Shown: positions 8,391 to 16,904 of the stretch, piece after piece
Layout of the letters: each line of letters opens with the position of its first letter
How positions within the stretch are numbered: the stretch's first letter is position 1
DNA from: Gp6-AA40 sp035571515
Lineage (GTDB): Bacteria; Acidobacteriota; Vicinamibacteria; Vicinamibacterales; UBA2999
Direction of reading: 5' to 3'
Assembly (NCBI GenBank): GCA_035571515.1
Contig: DATNCQ010000037.1
Span: 1-64,000 of the forward strand
DNA length: 64,000 nucleotides
Notes under the pieces: generated by a model
Told to the model about the DNA's origin: nothing
The model's database searches: none
The model's input: only the letters and a program-made list of their open reading frames with translations
Made by a program: the position numbers and the translations under genes

Positions 8391-9908
8391 GTGAACACCC
8401 GTCACGTCACCACGTATTTCGAGGACAACAAGCCGCCGGAGGACCACGCGGCGAAGTCGCTGCGCGGCGGGGCGGTGTCGATCGTCGCGCGCGGCATCAA
8501 CGCGTTCGTGCAGATCGGCTCGGTCCTGTTCCTCGCGCGCCTGCTGTCGCCGGAAGATTACGGCCTCGTCAGCATGGTGACCGCGTTCACCGGGTTCGCG
8601 CCGTCGCTGGTCGATCTCGGCACGCGCGACTCGATCGTGCAGCGGCACCGCATCACCCGCGGCGAGGTCAGCGCGCTGTTCTGGCTGACGCTCCTGGTCG
8701 GCGGCGGGTTCGCGCTCCTGACGGCGGCGTGCGGTCCCCTCATCGCGCGCTTCTATCACGAGCCACGGCTGGCGACGATCGCCTTCACGTCATCGGTGAC
8801 CTTCATCGCGTGCGCGCTGTCGGTCCAGCACTATGCGCTGATGCGGCGCGTGATGATGTTCCACGAGCTCGCGATCATCGAGGTCGTGGCCAACGTGCTG
8901 AGCGCGGCGCTCGCCATCGCCATCGCGCTGTCCGGGGCCGAGTACTGGGCGCTCGTGGTCCGGCCCATTGCGACGCCCGTGTTCGTGTCGGCGGGCGTCT
9001 GGCTGCAATGCCGGTGGCTGCCCGGCAAGCCTGATGTCTCGCCCGGCGTCAGAGAGAGCGTGAAGTTCGGCCTCAACATCACCGGCTACTGCATGACCGA
9101 CTTCGGCGGCCGATCCGGCGACCGCATCGCGATCGGCTACCGCAGCGGCCCGGCCGGCCTCGGCCAGTATCAGAACGCGCTCTTCATCTACGACAACCTG
9201 CTCGACGTCCTGGTGTTTCCGCTGCACAGCGTCGCCGTCGCGAGCCTCAGCAAGCTGCGCGACGATCTCGACGAGCTCAAGCGGGCGTGGAGCAAGGCGC
9301 TTTCGACCGTCGCGTTCTATGCGATGCCCGCTTTCGGCCTGCTCGCGGTGACGAGCCGTGACGTCGTCGTGGTGCTGCTCGGCGCGAAATGGGCGAGCGC
9401 CGGCCTGCTCCTCACGGTGCTCGCGTTTCGCGGCATCCCGCACAGCGTGGAACGGACGCTCGGGTGGCTGCACGTGACGGCCGGGCGCAGCGACCGGTGG
9501 ATGAAGTGGGGCCTGTTCGCGACGTCGGTGCAGTTCGCCGCCCTGTTCTGCGGCCTGCCGTTCGGTCCGATGGGCGTCGCGGTGGCCTACGTCGCGGCGA
9601 TGTTCATCCTGTTCGTGCCCGCCATCGCGTATGCGGGCCGGCCGCTCGAGATTGGGGCGACGGACGTCATCGCGGCGGTGTGGCGCCAGCTGCTGGCCTC
9701 GCTCTCTGCCGCCGGTGTGATGCTCTTCGCCTCGTCGACGTTTCTCGCCGGCACGCACCCGCTCGTGCGCGCGCTGACCGTTGGTGCGGCCTATTGCGTC
9801 CTCTACCTGCTCATCGTCATCGCGATCCTCCGCGTGCACGCGCCGCTCAGAACGACGAGGGTGCTCGTGCGCGGGTATCTTTCACCTCGCTTTGCCTCTC
9901 TGATCTGA
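8391..9908 (+). CDS. wzx: Wzx-type flippase (MOP superfamily)
   Basis: A ~505-residue integral membrane protein with about a dozen hydrophobic segments, of the polysaccharide transporter/oligosaccharide flippase family. It would flip the undecaprenyl-linked EPS repeat unit across the inner membrane. Family features include GGAVSIVARGINAFVQIGSV, ARLLSPEDYGLVSMV and DLGTRDSIVQR near the N-terminus and the YRSGPAGLGQYQNA loop in the middle. GTG 8391 is chosen because upstream residues are Arg/Gly-rich and unlike the family; ATG 8307 and ATG 8253 are in-frame alternatives, and none has a clear ribosome-binding site. Its stop overlaps the next start (TGATG). The matching polymerase lies on the other strand at 36.7 kb. 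Confidence 0.85.
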   Translation: MNTRHVTTYFEDNKPPEDHAAKSLRGGAVSIVARGINAFVQIGSVLFLARLLSPEDYGLVSMVTAFTGFAPSLVDLGTRDSIVQRHRITRGEVSALFWLTLLVGGGFALLTAACGPLIARFYHEPRLATIAFTSSVTFIACALSVQHYALMRRVMMFHELAIIEVVANVLSAALAIAIALSGAEYWALVVRPIATPVFVSAGVWLQCRWLPGKPDVSPGVRESVKFGLNITGYCMTDFGGRSGDRIAIGYRSGPAGLGQYQNALFIYDNLLDVLVFPLHSVAVASLSKLRDDLDELKRAWSKALSTVAFYAMPAFGLLAVTSRDVVVVLLGAKWASAGLLLTVLAFRGIPHSVERTLGWLHVTAGRSDRWMKWGLFATSVQFAALFCGLPFGPMGVAVAYVAAMFILFVPAIAYAGRPLEIGATDVIAAVWRQLLASLSAAGVMLFASSTFLAGTHPLVRALTVGAAYCVLYLLIVIAILRVHAPLRTTRVLVRGYLSPRFASLI

Positions 9909-10384
9909 TGGACGTACCGTACCGCGACCGGCTGTTCGTTGCACTGGATGAATCCCCGTCGGCGCAGGTGAGCCGGCTGGCGTTCGGGTCTGCCGTCCTG
10001 CCGCTGTGGGCGCGGCTCGCCGGCGATGCCGCGCCGGGCTGGACGCTGCCGCTGTTCCTCCTCGCCGCGCTGGCGACGCTGCGCGTGGTGCCGTTGATCG
10101 TCCGCATGGTGATTCCCTTCACGGAGGGAACGAAGACGATCTGGGCCGAGCGACGGCAGCTCGCGAAACGCTGCGACAGTTATCAGTGGCAGAAGCTGCT
10201 CTGGATCGGCCTCGGCATGCTGGGGAGCGCGATCGTGACCGGTGAGCGGAGCGCCGCGGTGGCGCTGCTCACGGCGATCTGCCTCGCGTCGGGCGCCGCG
10301 GGATCGATCGCGTGGCGGCGCCGGAGCATGCCGGCACCGGCCGCCGGCGTAGGCGGTCGGGGGCTGCCGGCGCAGTGCAATTGA
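9908..10384 (+). CDS. Small membrane protein coupled to wzx
   Basis: A 158-residue protein of no recognised family. Hydrophobic segments lie at about 35-60, 88-105 and 110-125, and the C-terminus is basic and then Gly/Pro-rich. Its ATG shares a base with the wzx stop (TGATG), so translation is probably coupled and the product is likely made in proportion to the flippase. Coding is supported by that junction and by frame consistency, not by homology. It converges on the DUF218 gene with only 11 bases between. A role as a flippase accessory is possible but not shown. Confidence 0.55.
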   Translation: MDVPYRDRLFVALDESPSAQVSRLAFGSAVLPLWARLAGDAAPGWTLPLFLLAALATLRVVPLIVRMVIPFTEGTKTIWAERRQLAKRCDSYQWQKLLWIGLGMLGSAIVTGERSAAVALLTAICLASGAAGSIAWRRRSMPAPAAGVGGRGLPAQCN

Positions 10385-10395
10385 GGCGCTGACCG

Positions 10396-11052
10396 TTACG
10401 ACAGCGGGTGCCGCGCGAAGTCGAGCATCAGCTTTTCCATTTCGATGATGCCCGTGCGCAGGCTGCCGCGACTGAGCCACCAGCGATCGGGATTGAACGG
10501 CGAATAGTGCGCTCCGTGCACCAGCACGCGAGTGGAATGGTCCCGCATGGCGCGGCGCATGACGCGCCGAATCCGCCGGCAGTGATCGGTCATCGCGACG
10601 ACGACCACCGTCCGGAACCGATGCTCGTCGCACCACCCGGGCAGCACGGCCCCTTCGTCTTCGGTGCCGGCCACCGCGCGGGGAATCCGTTCGACGTGTC
10701 CGATGCCGAGCGCCGCGAGCTGGCGCGCCGACCGGGCGGCCGCATCTTCGTACGGCACGCCGCGGCGAATGAACTCCTGGTCGATGTCGGGGTCGGGCGG
10801 ATCCGTGAAGATCGCGACCCGGTTGGCAACGCCGCTGTGGACGAGATCCGCGGCCTCTAGCACGCCCGCACCGTCGGCGTCGATGGCGACGACGATGATG
10901 TCGGCCGGTTGAACCGGGTCGTCCGCGGCCAGGAATCGTCCGTACGAGGCCAGGAGCGCCGAGCGCGATGCGGGGACCGCCAGGGCGGCTGCCGCCACGA
11001 GGACGATGACGAGGAAACCCCGGACCGCTGCGGCGGCCGCGTAGCGAAGCAT
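10396..11052 (-). CDS. DUF218/YdcF-ElyC-like membrane-anchored protein
   Basis: A 218-residue protein with an N-terminal membrane anchor (AAVRGFLVIVLVAAAALAV) and one periplasmic DUF218-like domain. DPVQPADIIVVA, then a Gly-containing turn and VANRVAIF, match the first strand-helix-strand of the family. Later come DCRRIRR-type basic residues after VVVVAMTDH. DUF218 proteins such as ElyC and SanA affect envelope polysaccharide and lipid-carrier metabolism, which would suit an EPS locus. The start at 11052 gives a proper signal anchor, whereas the open frame upstream is Arg-rich. It is transcribed divergently from the glycosyltransferase gene. Confidence 0.7.
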   Translation of the reverse strand: MLRYAAAAAVRGFLVIVLVAAAALAVPASRSALLASYGRFLAADDPVQPADIIVVAIDADGAGVLEAADLVHSGVANRVAIFTDPPDPDIDQEFIRRGVPYEDAAARSARQLAALGIGHVERIPRAVAGTEDEGAVLPGWCDEHRFRTVVVVAMTDHCRRIRRVMRRAMRDHSTRVLVHGAHYSPFNPDRWWLSRGSLRTGIIEMEKLMLDFARHPLS

Positions 11053-11248
11053 CCGTCGCGATGATAGCGCGGTGCGCGGAACGCGTCCGGAGTGCGCGAA
11101 GTCTCCCGCGCAGGTGACTAATGGGCGTGAAAACCGCCTCGCCGCACGCCTCGCGCCGGCGAACCGGCATGCCCGTTCGGCGTTGTAAGTCACGCGCCGT
11201 CTTGCACTTGCGTGTCGTCTTGACGGCGTCGGCGGCGCGAACGGTGAT

Positions 11249-11265
11249 CTGCCGCAAAGCGGCAG
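11249..11265. repeat. Perfect inverted repeat upstream of the glycosyltransferase gene
   Basis: CTGCCGC and GCGGCAG flank AAA. It lies in the 282-base divergent gap, 70 bases before the start at 11335, and could be an operator or leader hairpin. The same gap also carries AAGTC motifs at 11099 and 11187. Confidence 0.35.
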
Positions 11266-11334
11266 GCAACTCGCAACGGCAGGTGGAGCGTGTTTGTCGG
11301 AATTCAAACAAGACAGGACCAGGCTCGGACGGTG

Positions 11335-12513
11335 ATGGCACCGCACGGCAAGGCGCACCGGCACCCGTCGTCGTCAACGGACCGCTCCGGACCGAGTGTG
11401 CTCATGCCGTCGACGCGGGCGTTCAGGCGGCGTGCGTTCCAGTTGGGACTGTACGAAGCGCAGGACGTCCTCGCGGACGTCGCCGACGTGGATCTCGTGT
11501 GCCTCGAGCCGCGCCCCGGAGCGGGGTTCTGGCGGCGGGAGCGATGGCAGCGGCGCCTGATGTACCGCGACGTGACGCGGCGCCTCGTCTTCATGAATCC
11601 CGGACTCGGGCGCGTGCCGGTAACGCGCGACTACGACGTGTTCGTGGCCGTTTGCCAGAACTACTGGGATCTCCTGGCGTACAACGCGATCGACGGGTGG
11701 AAGGATCGATGCCGCACCAGCGTCTGCTGGCTTGACGAGCTCTGGGTCGGGGACCTCCCGCACAGCGAGTACTGGCTGCACGCGCTCAACCAGTTCGACC
11801 ATGTGTTCCTCGGCTGCGCGGGCAGTGTCGGGCCCGTTTCGTCCGCACTCGGGCGGCAATGCCACTGGATTGGCGGCGCCGTCGACACCCTGCGTTTCAG
11901 CCCGTATCCCCAGCTTGCCGATCGCGTAGTCGATATCTATCGCATCGGCCGGACCAACGATCGGCTCCATCTCGCGTTACGCCAGGCGGCCGCGGAGCGC
12001 GGATGGTTCTACGTCCACGATACGGTGCGCGGATCGGATCTGGAGCCGCTCGATCATCGCGAACACCGCGACCTGCTGGCGAGAATGGCGAAGCGCAGCC
12101 GCTTCTTCGTCGTCGCACCCGGCAAGGTCGACATGCCCGGAGAGACGCAGGGACAGGTCGAGATCGGCTATCGCTACTACGAGGGGTCGGCGGCGGGTGC
12201 GGTGATGATTGGCCAGACGGCCGCGTGCCCGTCGTTCCGCGAGCGCTTCGGCTGGCCCGACGCGGTCGTGGAAGTAGCCCCGGACGGATCCGACGTCGTC
12301 GACGTGCTGTCGCAGCTGGCGTCGGACCCGCAACGGATGCTGAGGATAAGCCAGCGGAACGCGACCGAAGCGCTGCTGCGCCACGACTGGGTGTATCGCT
12401 GGAAACGGATCTTCGAAGTCGTGGGACTGCCGGCCCCCGCGCCCATGAACGATCGGGTACGCCGCCTGCGCGAGCTCGCGACCTGTGCAGCGGAAGCGTC
12501 GGTGGCCGTATGA
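11335..12513 (+). CDS. Glycosyltransferase, family 1/CgeB-like
   Basis: A ~392-residue soluble protein resembling GT-B glycosyltransferases with a CgeB-like C-terminal half. The C-terminal block VEIGYRYYEGSAAGAVMIGQ, followed by a FGWPDAVVEVAPDGSDVVDVL stretch and a final NATEALLRHDWVYRWKRIFE helix, is typical of the donor-binding end of these enzymes, where a Glu contacts the nucleotide-sugar. The N-terminal half is divergent. ATG 11335 is used; ATG 11404 (MPSTRAFRRRAFQL) is a good alternative because the first ~23 residues look unstructured. It lies 15 bases before the Cys-rich duplicated protein, so the two are probably co-transcribed. The sugar is unknown. Confidence 0.72.
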   Translation: MAPHGKAHRHPSSSTDRSGPSVLMPSTRAFRRRAFQLGLYEAQDVLADVADVDLVCLEPRPGAGFWRRERWQRRLMYRDVTRRLVFMNPGLGRVPVTRDYDVFVAVCQNYWDLLAYNAIDGWKDRCRTSVCWLDELWVGDLPHSEYWLHALNQFDHVFLGCAGSVGPVSSALGRQCHWIGGAVDTLRFSPYPQLADRVVDIYRIGRTNDRLHLALRQAAAERGWFYVHDTVRGSDLEPLDHREHRDLLARMAKRSRFFVVAPGKVDMPGETQGQVEIGYRYYEGSAAGAVMIGQTAACPSFRERFGWPDAVVEVAPDGSDVVDVLSQLASDPQRMLRISQRNATEALLRHDWVYRWKRIFEVVGLPAPAPMNDRVRRLRELATCAAEASVAV

Positions 12514-12528
12514 CCGCGGGTAGGGTAG

Positions 12529-13596
12529 ATGAATCGCATGTGGAAGAGCTCTGAATTCACCGCGGGTGAATGGGTCGAGGTACGCAGCAGGGAGGAAATT
12601 CTTTCCACGCTGGACGGGAACGGGCAGCTCGACGGGCTGCCGTTCATGCCGGAGATGCTGCAGTTCTGCGGTCAGCGTCTTCCCGTGTTCAGGCGCGCGC
12701 ACAAGACGTGCGACCCGCCGAACGGACTCCAAGGCAGGCGAATGGCCGCGGCGGTTCATCTCGACGGCGTCCGGTGCGACGGCAGCGCTCACGGCGGCTG
12801 CCAGGCTGGATGCTTGATGTTCTGGAAAGATGCCTGGCTGAAGAAGGCTGACCCGGCCGATGATGTCCGCGCCGCGGCGCCGGGCGCACAGCCCATCCTG
12901 CCGCCAGAAGGAACACCGGAAACAGAAAGGGTAGTGTGGGCCGGCACGCGACAGCCGGACCAGCCAGCCGAAGAGCCGAGGTTCGTCTGTCAATCGACGC
13001 AGATTGCCGCCGCAACGACGCCGCTGGCGTCGCACGACCTGCGGCAGTACATCGAGGACTGGACGTCGGGCAACGTCAGCCTGACGCAGATGATCGCCTC
13101 GGCGATGTATTCGGTGTGCGAAGCGGTTGCGAACGCCGGCCTTGGCCTCGGTTCCGCGGTGCGCTGGACCTACGACACGGTTCAGGCCTGGCGCGGAATG
13201 ACGCCGTATCCGTCCCGTACGGGCCGCGTCCCGGCGGGGACGAAAACGCCTTCGGCTCAGTTGGGGCTGCAGGTGGGCGAGCTCGTCCAGGTGCGCCCGT
13301 ACCAGGAAATCCTGGAGACGATCGATCAGAAGGGGCACAACCGCGGCATGGTCTTCGACGGCGAGATGGTGCCGTTCTGCGGCGGGACCTATCGGGTACT
13401 GCAGCGCGTCAACCGCATCATCGACGAGAAGACCGGCAGGATGATGCACATGAAAAACGAGTGCATTCAGCTCGACGGCGTGACGTGCCAGGCGTGTTAC
13501 GCCAAGTACCGAAAGTTCTGCCCGAGGAGCATCTTTCCGTACTGGCGCGAAATCTGGCTGCGGCGCGCCGGTTCAGATGCGGCCGGGACCGCGTGA
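12529..13596 (+). CDS. Two-repeat Cys-rich protein of unknown function
   Basis: A 355-residue protein made of two copies of a ~95-residue domain, at about 13-106 and 250-346, joined by a ~140-residue linker. Both copies share GE(W/L)V(E/Q)VR, EIL-T-D, a PFMPEML-FCG or GEMVPFCG block, LDGV-x-C and an aromatic end (FWKDAWLKK, YWREIWLRR). Cysteines lie at 47, 61, 83, 91 and 95 in the first copy and at 284, 312, 320, 323 and 331 in the second, which suggests metal binding or disulphides. There is no signal peptide or membrane segment. The first part of each repeat resembles an SH3-like barrel. It follows a glycosyltransferase gene in the same unit. Function unknown. Confidence 0.75.
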   Translation: MNRMWKSSEFTAGEWVEVRSREEILSTLDGNGQLDGLPFMPEMLQFCGQRLPVFRRAHKTCDPPNGLQGRRMAAAVHLDGVRCDGSAHGGCQAGCLMFWKDAWLKKADPADDVRAAAPGAQPILPPEGTPETERVVWAGTRQPDQPAEEPRFVCQSTQIAAATTPLASHDLRQYIEDWTSGNVSLTQMIASAMYSVCEAVANAGLGLGSAVRWTYDTVQAWRGMTPYPSRTGRVPAGTKTPSAQLGLQVGELVQVRPYQEILETIDQKGHNRGMVFDGEMVPFCGGTYRVLQRVNRIIDEKTGRMMHMKNECIQLDGVTCQACYAKYRKFCPRSIFPYWREIWLRRAGSDAAGTA

Positions 13597-13730
13597 AATG
13601 TATCGATATTTGACGGAAAGGTACGAAGAGTCGCGCTCACAGCGAAAAATGTCATGCACTCACCCGGCTGCAAACGGCGATTGCCGCCCTAACGTATTGC
13701 TCACCAGTATTTTATCGAGAACCGCCAAGC

Positions 13731-13746
13731 GGGCACCGGTATTGCC
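13731..13746 (+). promoter_or_regulatory. Sigma-54-like -24/-12 promoter for the beta-helix protein
   Basis: GGGCACCGGTATTGCC has GGCAC and TTGC with GG-N10-GC spacing. Transcription would start near 13757, 56 bases before the ATG at 13813. The rest of the 216-base gap (13597-13812) is comparatively AT-rich and holds no gene. Confidence 0.55.
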
Positions 13747-13812
13747 ACCGCTTTCAGGCCGGCTCGCCAAACTGCTGGAGTCGGAACGACCCCCCATACT
13801 GGAGAGAGCGCT

Positions 13813-15324
13813 ATGAGAAGTCGAGGGCTGGCACTGGTGGGCGCCGCCGTGTGCCTCCTTATCCTGTGGGTTGCACACGGCCGGGCCCAGTCGTCAACGG
13901 TGACCTGCACGGCGACCGCAGCGAACGCCACGCTGGCAGCAGTGCAGAACGCGATCAATTCCGCCGCCTCGGGTGCTGTCGTCTGCGTGCCCGCGGGGTC
14001 GGCGACGTGGGCCGGCACGCTGAATTTCCCATCGACCAACAAAGACATCACCGTCGCCGGTGCGGGCATCGGCAACACCGTGATTGCCTGCGGCAGCGTG
14101 AACTGCTGGGCGATGACCAACGCGTCGAACCAGCGCTTGACGGGGTTCGAGTTCAACTGGAGCGCCACGAGCGACCGGTTCCTCACCGTTCACGGACCGG
14201 TGACCAACGGCAAGGTGTTCAGGATCGATCACAACAAGTTCAATGCGCCAGGCACGACGTGGTCGATCATCGACGTGTCCGGCGACGGCCCGGCCGCGAA
14301 GCATCCGACGGGCGTGATCGACAACAACACGTTCGTGAACTTTTCCATTCATTTCAACGGCACGAATTTCAGTCTCGCCGACGGCAACACGCAGCACGCG
14401 CTCTGGAGCCAGCCGACGACCCTCGGTGACTTCACCGACGTCGTCTACGTCGAGGACAACTCGTTCACGTCGACGCCGACGTCGGGCTTCCAGAATTTCG
14501 CGGACGGCAACTACGCGGCGCGCTGGGTGTGGCGCTTCAACACACACAGCGGCCACGGCACGGGTCTCGAGATTCACTCCGTCCAGGGGCCCAACCGCGC
14601 CGTCCGGCGCTGGGAGGTCTACGGGAACTCCTACACGAAGAGTGGCAGCAGCTTCTACCCGGTCATGTTCATCCGTGGAGGGAGCGGCGTCGCGTTCGAC
14701 AACACGGCGTCGACCGACTACGGGACCACGGTGCTGCTCGACAACGTGCGCAGCATGGGCGACCCCGGCGGCGGAGTGGGCGCCTGCAACGGCTCCAGCA
14801 ACTGGGATCAGAACAGCGCGGGGCTGAAGGGCTACGCCTGTCGCGACCAGATTGGGCGCGGCGGCGATACCACCACGTGGGCCCCGGGGCAGCCGTTTGC
14901 GCAGACCGCGCTGCCGGCGTACTTCTTCAACAACCTGCGGGCAGGCAGCCAGTTCACCACCACGCTCGACAACGATTGCGGCTCGCCGTCGTGCCTGGCC
15001 GCGCCCGGCAACAATCCGATTCACCTGGTGGCGAATCGCGACTACTACATCCAGGGCGCGTCGTTCACCGGGACCTCCGGCGTGGGGCGAGGAACGCTGG
15101 CGACCCGGCCGGCGACGTGCACGACGGGCGTCGCGTACTGGGCGACCGATTCCGGCGAGTGGAACAGCAGGCACGCGGGTCCCGACGGCCAGTTGTTCAA
15201 GTGCACGGCGACCAACACGTGGACGCTGTACTTCACGCCGTATCCCTATCCGCACCCGTTGACGGTGGGCGGAGCCCCGGCGCCGCCGGCAGCGCCGCAG
15301 AACCTCCGGATCATCCCGAACTAG
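13813..15324 (+). CDS. Secreted right-handed beta-helix protein
   Basis: A 503-residue exported protein with a signal peptide (LALVGAAVCLLILWVAHGRAQ). The mature part begins with a pectate-lyase-like entry: AVQNAINSAASGAVVCVPAGSATW, then ITVAGAGIGNTVI. It continues with repeated short strands and Asn turns (IDHNKFN, VIDNNTFVNF, YVEDNSF) typical of parallel beta-helices. Such folds bind or cleave acidic polysaccharides, so an EPS lyase, epimerase or binding protein is possible, but no catalytic triad is evident. It ends with PPAAPQNLRIIPN, which looks like the first strand of a fibronectin-type domain cut short. GGAGAG before the ATG supports the start. A 12-bp hairpin follows. Confidence 0.8.
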   Translation: MRSRGLALVGAAVCLLILWVAHGRAQSSTVTCTATAANATLAAVQNAINSAASGAVVCVPAGSATWAGTLNFPSTNKDITVAGAGIGNTVIACGSVNCWAMTNASNQRLTGFEFNWSATSDRFLTVHGPVTNGKVFRIDHNKFNAPGTTWSIIDVSGDGPAAKHPTGVIDNNTFVNFSIHFNGTNFSLADGNTQHALWSQPTTLGDFTDVVYVEDNSFTSTPTSGFQNFADGNYAARWVWRFNTHSGHGTGLEIHSVQGPNRAVRRWEVYGNSYTKSGSSFYPVMFIRGGSGVAFDNTASTDYGTTVLLDNVRSMGDPGGGVGACNGSSNWDQNSAGLKGYACRDQIGRGGDTTTWAPGQPFAQTALPAYFFNNLRAGSQFTTTLDNDCGSPSCLAAPGNNPIHLVANRDYYIQGASFTGTSGVGRGTLATRPATCTTGVAYWATDSGEWNSRHAGPDGQLFKCTATNTWTLYFTPYPYPHPLTVGGAPAPPAAPQNLRIIPN

Positions 15325-15339
15325 GCGGCATTCCTTGAC

Positions 15340-15367
15340 CTCCGTCCGCACCCCTGTGCGGACGGAG
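15340..15367 (+). terminator. Perfect 12-bp hairpin terminator
   Basis: CTCCGTCCGCAC (15340-15351) and GTGCGGACGGAG (15356-15367) are perfect complements around CCCT, 15 bases after the stop. CCTTAGCCTTTCC follows. Confidence 0.75.
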
Positions 15368-15517
15368 CCTTAGCCTTTCCGCCCCACTTTCGCCCGCTTG
15401 GCCGCTCGACGCCGACAAAGGTCTGCTTTCCAGAGTCCTTTTCCGTTCACGATTCGACACTGCCGGCCGATCCCTCGCTCTGGACCCTCACTTGGACCCG
15501 CCGCGGGGCCGAGCCCC

Positions 15518-15533
15518 GGGCACCACGCTTGCA
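15518..15533 (+). promoter_or_regulatory. Sigma-54-like -24/-12 promoter for the 15.6-27 kb operon
   Basis: GGGCACCACGCTTGCA has GGCAC, TTGCA and GG-N10-GC spacing, a close match to the sigma-54 consensus. The start site would be near 15544, leaving a leader of about 92 bases to the ATP-grasp gene. Confidence 0.55.
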
Positions 15534-15635
15534 CCCGGACAGCACGTTCATACATACGTACTAAATCGACGCCCTGTTGCGGACCTCTGTGTCGCCGCGG
15601 GGGCGCCACAAAAATAGAGGGCCGCGCCTTTCCGA

Positions 15636-16895
15636 ATGAAACCCCGAATTCTTCTCGTTTCCACCTCGCGGTGGTTCGCGACGGCGCGTCTGGCGATGGC
15701 GTTTGGCGCGCTGGACTGTGACGTCGAAGCCGTCTGTCCGCACGACCATCCGGTCTCGAGGACGGGCGCCGTGTCGGCAATCCATCGTTTTCGTCCGTTG
15801 CGCCCGGTGCATTCGATCGCGCGGGCGATCGAACGATCGCGTCCCGACCTGTTGATCCCGTGCGACGACCTGGCGACGATCTGCCTGCATCGCCTGCACG
15901 AGCGCGCGGCCCGGGAGGGAACGCCCGCAGGTGACGCGACCTGCGCGCTGCTGGTGCGTTCGCTCGGATCTGCGTCCGCGTTCGATGTCGTCGGCGCCCG
16001 GTCGAGCCTGATGACCCTCGCGCAACGCCATGGCGTCAGGGTGCCGTTGACGTCAGTGACCGCAACCGTTGCCGATCTCAACGCCTGGGTTCGCGAGCAG
16101 GGCGTGCCGACGGTGCTCAAAGCCGACGCGACGTGCGGCGGGCGCGGCGTGCGCATCGCCGAAACGCCGGTTGAAGCCGCCGCCGCCTGGCAGGCGCTGC
16201 ACGCGCCTCCCTCCGCGGCGCGTGCCATCAAGCGTTTCGTCGTGAACCGCGATGGCAACTACATCCTTCCGTGTGTCCAGCGGACGCACGGCGTGATCAA
16301 CACGCAGCGTTTCATCCGCGGACAAGACGCCAACGTCACGGTGGCGTGCTGGCAGGGAAAGGTGCTGGCGAGCGTGTCGGCGGCCGTGCTCCGCACGACC
16401 GAACCCCACGGACCTGCGAGCGTCGTGCAATTGATCGACAACAGCGAAATGACCACGGCGGTGGAGAAGATCGTGTCGGCGCTCGGCCTCTCGGGACTGG
16501 TCGGCTTCGATTTCATGATCGAGGACCACAGTGGCTTCGCCTATCTCATCGAATTGAACCCGCGCGCGACGCAGATGGGACACCTGCCGCTCGACAACGG
16601 GCGCGATCTGCCACGGGCGCTGCTGGCGGCGCTCACCGGGACGGTGAGCCGGGTTCGGCCCGCGGCCACGACCAACGACGTGATCGCGCTGTTCCCGCAG
16701 GAATGGCTGCGGGACTCCGAGAGCGCGTTCCTGACCAGCGGGTTTCATGACGTCCCGTGGAGCGAGGCATCGCTGCTGCGCACCGCCACGGAAGAAACGA
16801 TGACGCACAGACTCTGGACGGCGATGATGGCGCGACCGAATGCGCCGCGCCCGTCCACTCCTCGTAAGAAGGCGCGGTTTGAACAGCTTCTCTAG
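15636..16895 (+). CDS. ATP-grasp enzyme
   Basis: A 419-residue cytoplasmic protein of the ATP-grasp superfamily (carbamoyl-phosphate-synthase/D-Ala-ligase-like branch), which activates a carboxylate as acyl phosphate and joins it to an amine or thiol. A pre-ATP-grasp domain (PRILLVSTSRWFATARLAMAFG) is followed by the ATP-binding part: VPTVLKADATCGGRGVRIA, then the metal-binding GFDFMIEDHSGFAYLIELNPR near residue 300. It is the first gene of an eight-gene operon and lies nine bases from an FAD oxidoreductase gene. ATP-grasp ligases in EPS loci may add amino acids to sugar carboxylates; that is inference. No strong ribosome-binding site is visible before ATG 15636. Confidence 0.8.
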   Translation: MKPRILLVSTSRWFATARLAMAFGALDCDVEAVCPHDHPVSRTGAVSAIHRFRPLRPVHSIARAIERSRPDLLIPCDDLATICLHRLHERAAREGTPAGDATCALLVRSLGSASAFDVVGARSSLMTLAQRHGVRVPLTSVTATVADLNAWVREQGVPTVLKADATCGGRGVRIAETPVEAAAAWQALHAPPSAARAIKRFVVNRDGNYILPCVQRTHGVINTQRFIRGQDANVTVACWQGKVLASVSAAVLRTTEPHGPASVVQLIDNSEMTTAVEKIVSALGLSGLVGFDFMIEDHSGFAYLIELNPRATQMGHLPLDNGRDLPRALLAALTGTVSRVRPAATTNDVIALFPQEWLRDSESAFLTSGFHDVPWSEASLLRTATEETMTHRLWTAMMARPNAPRPSTPRKKARFEQLL

Positions 16896-16904
16896 GAATT
16901 CATC

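Larger units (their letters stand above)
15325..15635. other. 311-base intergenic region
   Basis: Contains the terminator hairpin of the preceding gene (15340-15367) and a strong -24/-12 element (15518-15533) for the following operon. No protein-coding frame is supported, and nothing else stands out. Confidence 0.6.
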
